Shown here: one piece after another, positions 57,997 to 64,000 of the stretch
Numbering within the stretch: position 1 is the first letter of the stretch
Layout: each line of letters opens with the position of its first letter
From: JAMXLO01 sp964427005
Lineage (GTDB): Bacteria > Pseudomonadota > Alphaproteobacteria > Acetobacterales > Acetobacteraceae
DNA: 64,000 nucleotides
Assembly: GCA_964427005.1 (NCBI GenBank)
Contig: CAYRTL010000001.1
Span: 124,001-188,000, forward strand
Direction of reading: 5' to 3'
Notes under the pieces: generated by a model
Seen by the model: only the letters and a program-made list of their open reading frames with translations
Databases searched by the model: none
What the model was told of the DNA's origin: nothing
Made by a program: the position numbers and the translations under genes

Positions 57997-59052
57997 ATGC
58001 GCATTGCTCAAATCTCTCCGCTTTTCGAGGCGGTGCCGCCAAAGCTGTACGGTGGCACTGAGCGAGTTGTTTACTCTCTGACCGAAGAGCTGGTTGCAAT
58101 GGGTCACGACGTGACCCTCTTCGCCAGCGGTGATTCCATTACTTCCGCCAAACTCGCGCCAATGCGCGATCAGGCGCTGCGGCTCGATCCCAGCGTCGTG
58201 GACTGGATCGCCATTTACATGCGGATGATCGAACTGATCTATCGTCGCGCCGGCGAGTTCGACGTCCTGCATTTTCATACCGATTACTTCCCCTTGTCGT
58301 TGTTCAGCCGTCAGCCGACGCCTTTCCTCACCACGCTGCACGGCCGGCTCGACATCCCGGAATTCAAAGATGTCTACGAGCTGTTCGACGCGCCGTTCGT
58401 GTCGATCTCTGACAGCCAGCGCCGACCGATCCCTCGCCTGAACTGGATCCGCACGGTGCATCACGGCATGCCGGCGGACCTGCTCACGCCGCAGCCTGTG
58501 AAGCAGGACTACCTGGCGTTCCTCGGCCGTATCTCACCAGAAAAGGGCGTGGATAAGGCAATCCGCATCGCGGGGGCGGCCGGCATGAAGCTGATGGTCG
58601 CCGCCAAGGTCGATAATGCCGACAAGAAATACTACGAGAACGAGATCAAACCGCTGATCGACGCCAGCCCCTGGGTCGAGTTCATCGGCGAGATCAATGA
58701 CTCGCAGAAGCCGGCGTTCCTCTCCGGCGCACACGCACTGCTGTTCCCGATCGACTGGCCGGAGCCGTTCGGCCTGGTCATGATCGAGAGCATGGCCTGC
58801 GGGACGCCCGTGATCGCTTTCAACCGCGGCTCGGTTCCTGAAGTGATTGACGATGGCCTCTCCGGCTTCATCGTCCACGACGAGGCCAGCGCGATTGCCG
58901 CAGTCGATCGGCTGGGTGAACTGGACCGGAACACCGTGCGGCAGACCTTCGATCGCCGCTTCACCTCAAGGCGGATGGCGGAGGACTACCTGGAGCTCTA
59001 CGCCGAATTGTGCGAGCCGCAGCTCCCGCTGCTTCGGGCGGTTGGGGACTGA
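57997..59052 (+). CDS. GT4-family glycosyltransferase
   Basis: 351-residue GT-B glycosyltransferase. IAQISPLFEAVPPKLYGGTERVV opening, FASGDS, LAFLGRISPEKGVDKAIRIA donor block, and EPFGLVMIESMACGTPVIAFNRGS (EX7E motif). It belongs to a group often annotated near trehalose or glucan genes. Divergent from the ABC exporter/otsA pair across 164 nt. A Rho-independent terminator follows at 59080-59114. Confidence 0.88.
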   Translation: MRIAQISPLFEAVPPKLYGGTERVVYSLTEELVAMGHDVTLFASGDSITSAKLAPMRDQALRLDPSVVDWIAIYMRMIELIYRRAGEFDVLHFHTDYFPLSLFSRQPTPFLTTLHGRLDIPEFKDVYELFDAPFVSISDSQRRPIPRLNWIRTVHHGMPADLLTPQPVKQDYLAFLGRISPEKGVDKAIRIAGAAGMKLMVAAKVDNADKKYYENEIKPLIDASPWVEFIGEINDSQKPAFLSGAHALLFPIDWPEPFGLVMIESMACGTPVIAFNRGSVPEVIDDGLSGFIVHDEASAIAAVDRLGELDRNTVRQTFDRRFTSRRMAEDYLELYAELCEPQLPLLRAVGD

Positions 59053-59079
59053 CAGCGCGCTCACTGGCGGCTACCATGC

Positions 59080-59114
59080 GGGCCGGGCAGAGTCTGCCCG
59101 GCCCATTCATTTTT
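59080..59114 (+). terminator. Rho-independent terminator after the GT4 gene
   Basis: Perfect stem GGGCCGGGCA / TGCCCGGCCC with a GAGTC-type loop (59080-59104), followed by ATTCATTTTT. Confidence 0.85.
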
Positions 59115-59142
59115 CCCCCGCAGCGAGGTTGCCCCCTCCATC

Positions 59143-60369
59143 ATGACATCGCCGCGCTGCCAGGGCGGACTGAATAGCCTCAACTTCTTTGTTGGTGCGC
59201 TACAGACAGCGTTCGGACCGTTCTTCACCGTCTACCTCACGCAGCAAGGCTGGAGCCAGGTCGATATCGGTTTTGCGCTGAGTGTCGGCACTGCATCAGC
59301 ACTGGTGCTCCAGTTGCCAGCGGGCGCGCTGATCGATGCCATAAACGTCAAGCGGATTGCCATCGCTCTTGCCTTAGTGCTGACCGGCATCAGCGCCGTG
59401 ATGGTCGTCGCCTCGCCGACCCAGGCAGCCGTGCTGACCGCGCGCGTGCTGCAGGCCTTCGCTGGATGTCTTTTGACCCCGGCCATCGCAGCACTCACAC
59501 TGAAACTGTGCGGTCATGAGCTGTTCAGCGAGCGTCTCGGCAGCAACAGCCGCTATGCCTCACTCGGCAACGCGTTCGCCGCGGCGACACTGGGCGGCAT
59601 TGCCTATTACCTTTCAGAGGGGATGGTGTTCACATTCACCGCCCTGCTGGTGATCCCGGCGCTGGCGACGCTCCTGACGTTCCATACCACGGACTATTTG
59701 CAGAACGGGCATCCGGCCACGCACCATCCTCGTGTACGGAAAAGCAGCGATCATCGCCCCTGGCACATCTATCAGGATCCCACGCTGCATGTCTTCGCTG
59801 TGTGCGTGGTGCTGTTCCACCTCTCCAACGCAGCCATGCTGCCGCTGGCGCTGAATGAACTCTCCAAGCGTGTAGCGGACGCCGGTTTCGTTGTGTCCGC
59901 CGCGATCATCGTCCCGCAGGTGGTGGTCGCCATCTGCTCGCCCTGGGTAGGGCGCCTGGCGCAGAGCATCGGCCGCAAGCCGATCCTGCTGTTTGGCTTT
60001 GCTGCCTTGCCGCTGCGCGGCCTGCTCTTCGCCACCACACCTGGCGCCATTCCCCTGGTGGCCATACAGGTGCTGGACGGCGTAAGCGCGACCGTGTTCG
60101 GCCTGATGCTTCCGCTGATCGCGGCCGACGTGACGAGACGGACCGGATATCTGAACCTGGCAATCGGTTCGCTGGGTCTCGCGGCGGGACTGGGGGCCAC
60201 GGCCAGTACCACCGCCGCAGGCTGGCTTGCGGATACATTTGGCGCGCCACTTGCCTTCATCGGACTTGCGCTGGCCGGAGTCGCTGCACTGGCTCTGCTA
60301 TGGCGCCTGATGCCAGAGACCCGGCCTGGCAAACCGTTCACCGGGACACCAGCAGTCGTTGCGGCCTAA
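59143..60369 (+). CDS. MFS transporter
   Basis: 408-residue major facilitator with about 12 hydrophobic segments and a central loop near residues 190-205 (HPATHHPRVRKSSDH). GWSQVDIGFALSVGTASALVLQLPAGALIDAINVKR is the A-loop region (loop 2-3). The second half includes RLAQSIGRKPILLFGF. Likely a drug/sugar efflux type; the substrate is not evident. It starts after the terminator and converges on the enoyl-CoA hydratase with 10 nt between. Confidence 0.9.
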   Translation: MTSPRCQGGLNSLNFFVGALQTAFGPFFTVYLTQQGWSQVDIGFALSVGTASALVLQLPAGALIDAINVKRIAIALALVLTGISAVMVVASPTQAAVLTARVLQAFAGCLLTPAIAALTLKLCGHELFSERLGSNSRYASLGNAFAAATLGGIAYYLSEGMVFTFTALLVIPALATLLTFHTTDYLQNGHPATHHPRVRKSSDHRPWHIYQDPTLHVFAVCVVLFHLSNAAMLPLALNELSKRVADAGFVVSAAIIVPQVVVAICSPWVGRLAQSIGRKPILLFGFAALPLRGLLFATTPGAIPLVAIQVLDGVSATVFGLMLPLIAADVTRRTGYLNLAIGSLGLAAGLGATASTTAAGWLADTFGAPLAFIGLALAGVAALALLWRLMPETRPGKPFTGTPAVVAA

Positions 60370-60379
60370 GATCGAGCCG

Positions 60380-61153
60380 TCACTTCCGCCGTCGCTCGAT
60401 AAACGCTCGCATCAGTTTTCGCGCCTCGTCCGTGCCGTGTGCGGCGGCGACCGCGCGAATGCCTTGCTGAATGGCATCGGCGATCGACATTCGCTCCCAA
60501 TCCCTGATCAGCTCCTTCTGCGCGCGGATCGCTGCGGGACCTGCCGAGATTATGGCCCCGGTCCATTCCTCGACGGCGTCATCGAGCACATCGGCGGCCG
60601 CTAAGCGTTCCACCAGCCGGCACTCTGCTGCTTCGCGCGCATCGATGATACGACCGGTGAACACCAGCTCGCGTGTCTTGCCCCAGCCGATCAGTTGCGG
60701 CAGCAGGCAGGCTTCCATGCCGGAAGGAATGCCGTAGAGAACCTCCGGCATGCCGAAGCGCGCCGTATCGACCGCCACGCGCATGTCGCACGACGCAGCG
60801 ATCTCCAGGCCGGCGCCAAGACACCAGCCGTTCACGCGTGCAATGACCGGCACGGGCGCGCGACGGATCGCCTCGCAGACCCGATGGGTCAGGCTTGGGC
60901 CTTCCGTTGCGTGGCCTCGTTCGAATGTTGCCATTTCTGCGATGTTGGCACCGGAGATGAACGATCGCTCGCCGGCTCCTGTGAGCACGACTACGCGCAG
61001 CCGAGCGTCCGCAGAGACCGCCTCGATTGCTTCGGCAAGTTCCCGCTTGCCGGCATTTCCGAGGGCATTGCGCTGGTCGGGGTTATTCACCGTCACCCGC
61101 GCGACGGCGCCGGCTTCGCCGCGATCCTCGACCGCGACCAGTACCAGGCTCAT
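60380..61153 (-). CDS. Enoyl-CoA hydratase/isomerase family protein
   Basis: 257-residue crotonase-fold enzyme. Oxyanion-hole segments ISGANIAEM and NGWCLGAGLEIAASCD are present, with acid/base Glu candidates in GAGLEIA and FGMPEVLYGIPSG. Both hydratase glutamates appear to be kept, which suggests real hydratase activity. It overlaps the upstream DsbA-like isomerase gene (ATGA) and may act with it on a ring-cleavage product. Confidence 0.9.
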   Translation of the reverse strand: MSLVLVAVEDRGEAGAVARVTVNNPDQRNALGNAGKRELAEAIEAVSADARLRVVVLTGAGERSFISGANIAEMATFERGHATEGPSLTHRVCEAIRRAPVPVIARVNGWCLGAGLEIAASCDMRVAVDTARFGMPEVLYGIPSGMEACLLPQLIGWGKTRELVFTGRIIDAREAAECRLVERLAAADVLDDAVEEWTGAIISAGPAAIRAQKELIRDWERMSIADAIQQGIRAVAAAHGTDEARKLMRAFIERRRK

Positions 61154-61764
61154 GCGCGCCTGCGTTTCAGTACTGCCTCGCGGATCAGCGGCATCCGGTC
61201 ATTGCCGAAATACATGTCGTCACCACCGACGAACATGGTTGGAGAACCGAAACCGCCACGCTCGATCAGTTCCTGGGTGATGGCGCGAAGCCTGTCCTTG
61301 ATCGGCTGCTGCTCGATCCCAGCCAGCAATTCATCGGCATCGACACCGACCTTCTCGCAGATCTCGCGTAGCACCGGGATCTGCGAAATATCCTTGTCGT
61401 CTCCCCAATAGGCTTCGAAGGTCGCGAGCGCGAACGGTACCAGTTTGCCTCGCGATTCCAGCAGAACGCAGCCGCGCATGGCGCGGACGCTGTTCACCGG
61501 AAAGACCGTGGGCCGATAGTGCATGCGGATGCCCAAATGCCGTGCCCAGTCCTCCTGGTCTTTCTTGCCGTAGGCGACCTTGGCCGGCACCGGCTTCTCG
61601 CGCGAATTGTGCACGCTCGGGTTCACCGCATTGAACACGCCACCGACGAGGATCGGCCGCCACGCGATTTCGATCCCGAGTTCCTTCTGCATGAGCAGAA
61701 GATTGTGGAACGCGAAATATGTCCACGGGCTCGAGCAGTCAAAGAAGCATTCGATGTCTGGCAT
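61150..61764 (-). CDS. 2-hydroxychromene-2-carboxylate isomerase/DsbA-family (kappa GST-like) protein
   Basis: 204-residue thioredoxin-fold protein. The active-site segment FFDCSSPWTYFAFH carries Ser where DsbA has CxxC, as in kappa GSTs and hydroxychromene-carboxylate isomerases. The tail GGFGSPTMFVGGDDMYFGNDRMP is typical (cis-Pro and FxGNDR motif). Members isomerise naphthalene-pathway intermediates using glutathione. ATG 61764. Neighbouring genes are enoyl-CoA hydratase and GST, which agrees with glutathione-linked catabolism. Confidence 0.9.
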   Translation of the reverse strand: MPDIECFFDCSSPWTYFAFHNLLLMQKELGIEIAWRPILVGGVFNAVNPSVHNSREKPVPAKVAYGKKDQEDWARHLGIRMHYRPTVFPVNSVRAMRGCVLLESRGKLVPFALATFEAYWGDDKDISQIPVLREICEKVGVDADELLAGIEQQPIKDRLRAITQELIERGGFGSPTMFVGGDDMYFGNDRMPLIREAVLKRRRA

Positions 61765-61819
61765 GCGCGACCCCCTGTTGTCCTCATGGCCGGCCTTGCG
61801 CCGGCCATGACGTCCACCG

Positions 61820-62542
61820 TTACGCCGGTACCGGCCGGGCGCGCTGGTTGTACAGAATCTTCGCGCGCCGCTCGCGTTCTTCCGGCGGCAGTTTTGCCGG
61901 GTCCTCTGAGAGATCGGCCCCCACTGCCATGCCACGCTGCACGCCTGGCCGGGCCGCCATCTCCTCGAACCACCGCTTGAAGTACTTGAACTCCTCGATG
62001 TCCTGGCCCTGCGCCTTCCAGTTCACTGTCCAGGGATAGGAGATCATGTCGGCGATCGTGTACTCGTCGCCGGCCAGGTAGCGGCTTTCATAAAGCCGGT
62101 TGTTCAGCACGCCGTAAAGCCGGTTCACTTCGTCGGTGAATCGGGCAACCGCATAAGATTGGTCGCCTTTCGTATCGCCGAGTCGCCGGAAGTGCCCGCA
62201 CTCGCCGCTCTTCGGCCCCTGGTTCGCCATTTGCCAGATCAGCCACTGCATCACCTGGTATTTCGGCCGCGTCGCTTGCGGGAGGAACCTAGCCTCCTTC
62301 TCCGCGATATACAGCATGATCGCGCCTGACTCGAAGACAACGATCGGCTCGCCGCCTTCTTTGGGATTACGATCCACCAATACCGGCATCCGGTGATTCG
62401 GATTCATCTTGAGGAAATCCGGAGTGAACTGGTCACCTCGCCCGATATTACAGGGCACGATCCTGTACTCAGCGCCCAGCTCCTCCAGCAATATTGTGAC
62501 TTTCTTGCCGTTCGGCGTCGGCCAGTAGTGAACCTCGTACAT
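61820..62542 (-). CDS. Glutathione S-transferase (nu-class, YfcG/YghU-like)
   Basis: 240-residue GST. N-terminal thioredoxin fold YEVHYWPTPNGKKVTILLEELG with a Thr-Pro-Asn active-site segment, as in YfcG-type disulfide reductases, and the glutathione-binding VVFESGAIMLYIAE. C-terminal helical domain ends with GADLSEDPAKLPPEERERRAKILYNQ, a tail typical of this class. GGAGG-like AAGGGCGG precedes ATG 62542. It may act with the kappa-type isomerase downstream. Confidence 0.92.
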   Translation of the reverse strand: MYEVHYWPTPNGKKVTILLEELGAEYRIVPCNIGRGDQFTPDFLKMNPNHRMPVLVDRNPKEGGEPIVVFESGAIMLYIAEKEARFLPQATRPKYQVMQWLIWQMANQGPKSGECGHFRRLGDTKGDQSYAVARFTDEVNRLYGVLNNRLYESRYLAGDEYTIADMISYPWTVNWKAQGQDIEEFKYFKRWFEEMAARPGVQRGMAVGADLSEDPAKLPPEERERRAKILYNQRARPVPA

Positions 62543-62726
62543 TGTTCCGCCCTTCCATCTTTGCTTGCCTCGTCGTCGGACCCGATGGCCCGACCAGCAT
62601 GCCACAGCCGCAGATGCCGGAAACTCCCCGTAATTTGCCCGGAGAATGCAAGAAATGCTTGTCCTGCGGGACAAACCGTGATTCCGTCACAATGCAACTG
62701 AACCTGCAACAGCGAGTCGGTCAGCC

Positions 62727-63086
62727 ATGGCACTCAGAAAGGCCCCCGCGGCAGCCAAGTCCGCGGCAAAATCCCCGAAGGCGGCAGCGTCGGCAAAGTC
62801 CGGCGCGCAACCTACCGTCACCCTCCGGCACCTCGCGGCCTCGCTTTCCGAGAGCCATGAGATGCCGAAGAAGCAGTGCGACGCCATGCTCAATGACATG
62901 GTCGGCTTGGTCACGAAGCACCTAAAGAAGGGCGACCGCATTCGGATCGCCGGTCTGGGCGTGCTTCAGGTCAGGAAGCGCGCCGCTCGCATGGGGCGCA
63001 ACCCAGCCACCGGTGAAGCAATCAAGATCAAGGCAAGCAAGAAGGTCGCCTTCCGCCCCGCGAAGGAACTGAAAGAAGCCGTCTAA
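62727..63086 (+). CDS. HU-family DNA-binding protein with N-terminal Ala/Lys extension
   Basis: 119-residue nucleoid protein. Residues about 29-119 form an HU/IHF fold (VTLRHLAASLSESHEMPKKQCDAML, GDRIRIAGLGVLQVRKRAARMGRNPATGEAI, KKVAFRPAKELKEAV). The first 28 residues are a low-complexity Ala/Lys/Ser segment, recalling histone H1-like tails. Standard HU is about 90 aa, so this is an extended variant; it should still bend DNA. Confidence 0.92.
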   Translation: MALRKAPAAAKSAAKSPKAAASAKSGAQPTVTLRHLAASLSESHEMPKKQCDAMLNDMVGLVTKHLKKGDRIRIAGLGVLQVRKRAARMGRNPATGEAIKIKASKKVAFRPAKELKEAV

Positions 63087-63112
63087 TCCTCGCTTGAGGT
63101 TCTTGAGGCTGA

Positions 63113-63134
63113 GCCACCGGGTCAGCCCGGTGGC
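63113..63134. terminator. Shared hairpin between hup and tRNA-Val
   Basis: Perfect 9-bp stem GCCACCGGG / CCCGGTGGC with a 4-nt loop, between the convergent HU gene and tRNA. There is no strong T run on either side, so termination would be weak or factor-assisted. Confidence 0.6.
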
Positions 63135-63140
63135 TTGGGA

Positions 63141-63215
63141 TGGTGGGTGCGACTGGGATTGAACCAGTGACCCCCGCCGTGTGAAGACGGTGCTCTCCCG
63201 CTGAGCTACGCACCC
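63141..63215 (-). tRNA. tRNA-Val (anticodon CAC)
   Basis: Reading the minus strand: acceptor GGGTGCG, D-arm GCTC..GAGC, anticodon arm CCGTC-TTCACAC-GGCGG with CAC at positions 34-36, T-arm ACTGG-TTCAATC-CCAGT, acceptor CGCACCC, discriminator A and encoded CCA. All stems pair (one G-T). It decodes GUG valine codons. Confidence 0.95.
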
Positions 63216-63302
63216 TTGGCTGGCTGAATAGGGGGCTGGACTTCATGGAGTCAAGCCGAGGGCAGGCTTGCCACCGCTTCGCCGCAGCGCAACATTGTCG
63301 TC

Positions 63303-64000
63303 ATGCGCCGAGTTGCCGCAGCCAGCCTGGGACTGCTTCTCCTCGCAACGACTCCTGCGAGCGCGCAGGTCACACGGGTGCGGCTAAGCTACGATGCGTA
63401 CGCCGCGGGTATCGAAGTGATGCAGATGCAGGCGTCCTTCGGCCTCGGGCCGTGGAATTACCACATCAACGTGGATTACCATACGACCGGGCTTGTCTCG
63501 CTGTTCTATAGCGGCCGGCAAGTAAATAGCGTCCGTGGCATCTGGCGAGACGAACAGGCAGCTCCCCTCGAATTCTTTGGCGAGGGTGTGTGGCGCGGCC
63601 AGACACGGCGCACCCTGATCGATTACGACCACGGTCTGCCTCTGGTTCGCGAGCTGCAGCCAGCCCAGGAGACCGAGCGCGAGAAGGTGCCGATCGAACT
63701 ACAGATGCACACGATGGATACACTGAGCGCGCTGGCGCAGCTCATGCGCAAGGTCGGGCGCGAGCGTAGCTGCGAAACCGAAGTGCGTACCTATGATGGG
63801 CGTCGTGTGCTGGATGTGGTCGCGCGCACCGGAGGGACAGACAGTCTGGAGCCAACCGGCAGATCGACCTTTAGCGGCCCGACGCTACGCTGCGACTTTG
63901 AGGGGCGTGAACTTGCCGGGTTTCTGATCGGCGAGAATGACTCGGAGCATCGCAGACCGCTGCATGGCTCAGCTTGGCTTGCGCTTCTGCTGCCTGACAG
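63303..64000 (+). CDS. DUF3108 domain protein, 3' end beyond the window
   Basis: 232 open codons from ATG 63303 with no stop before the window ends. A signal peptide (RRVAAASLGLLLLATTPASAQ) is followed by VRLSYDAYAAGIEVMQMQASFGLGPWNYHIN and YHTTGLVSLFYSGRQVNSVRGIW, a pattern of DUF3108 periplasmic proteins of unknown function, with later cysteines (RSCETEVRTYDG, LRCDF). It lies 87 nt from the start side of the divergent tRNA-Val gene. Confidence 0.8.
   Translation, partial: MRRVAAASLGLLLLATTPASAQVTRVRLSYDAYAAGIEVMQMQASFGLGPWNYHINVDYHTTGLVSLFYSGRQVNSVRGIWRDEQAAPLEFFGEGVWRGQTRRTLIDYDHGLPLVRELQPAQETEREKVPIELQMHTMDTLSALAQLMRKVGRERSCETEVRTYDGRRVLDVVARTGGTDSLEPTGRSTFSGPTLRCDFEGRELAGFLIGENDSEHRRPLHGSAWLALLLPD

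Overview
The window is a 64 kb piece of a GC-rich, gene-dense proteobacterial chromosome. The best fit is an alphaproteobacterium near Acetobacterales/Rhodospirillales. This is an inference from the SUF operon layout (Rrf2 regulator, B, C, D, S, SufU-type scaffold, SufT, SufA), a DUF1127 protein, a HpnM/MlaC-like protein, a Pro/Tyr-rich small secreted protein ending in a QGRVWGRA-type tail, and dispersed GC-rich palindromes. Most genes sit in tight same-strand runs joined by ATGA, GTGA or TAATG overlaps. There is no phage, transposase or CRISPR.

Layout. 0-2 kb: phosphonate-type ABC importer phnC-phnD-(phnE, cut by the edge). 2-4.2 kb: GH15 glycoside hydrolase overlapping a small secreted protein. 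4.4-8.4 kb: DEAD-box helicase, glutaryl-CoA dehydrogenase, Fe-S RNA methyltransferase. 8.3-16.4 kb: MscS channel and the complete suf operon, read leftward from an Rrf2 regulator with a dyad in front of it. 16.5-19.6 kb: exported ureohydrolase, PpiC foldase and HupE/UreJ-like permease in one operon. 19.7-23.7 kb: SDR, acyl-CoA ligase, thiolase and DUF35 protein. 23.7-34.8 kb: a luciferase-like monooxygenase facing an operon made of a two-domain aryl-CoA monooxygenase/reductase, SDR, RidA protein, aryl-CoA ligase, ThDP enzyme, HutH and HutU. 34.8-37.8 kb: FAD amine oxidase under a TPP riboswitch (interrupted by 100 N) and a TcuA-like flavoprotein. 37.8-40 kb: OsmC, a small membrane protein, acetate kinase and a fabI remnant. 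40.5-46.7 kb: glycan locus with three glycosyltransferases and a three-enzyme UDP-6-deoxy-L-HexNAc pathway. 46.8-51.4 kb: P450, LysR, DUF1127, sulfotransferase, HpnM/MlaC-like protein. 51.4-54.6 kb: cyclase and two TauD/TfdA paralogues separated by a broken monooxygenase. 54.7-60.4 kb: OtsA, ABC exporter, GT4, MFS. 60.4-64 kb: enoyl-CoA hydratase, DsbA-like isomerase, GST, HU, tRNA-Val(CAC) and a DUF3108 protein running off the edge.

How the parts work together. The central block is catabolic and CoA-based. The monooxygenase/reductase, SDR, RidA and ligase match in kind the aerobic 2-aminobenzoyl-CoA (or salicyloyl-CoA) route, and here they are co-transcribed with the first two steps of histidine breakdown; this pairing is the most unusual arrangement in the window. 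Glutaryl-CoA dehydrogenase is a possible lower step of aromatic or lysine catabolism. The ureohydrolase/HupE operon suggests periplasmic guanidino-compound hydrolysis coupled to metal supply. The 100-N gap is very probably not a real gap: exactly the same 55 bp flank both sides, and collapsing them restores one open gene.
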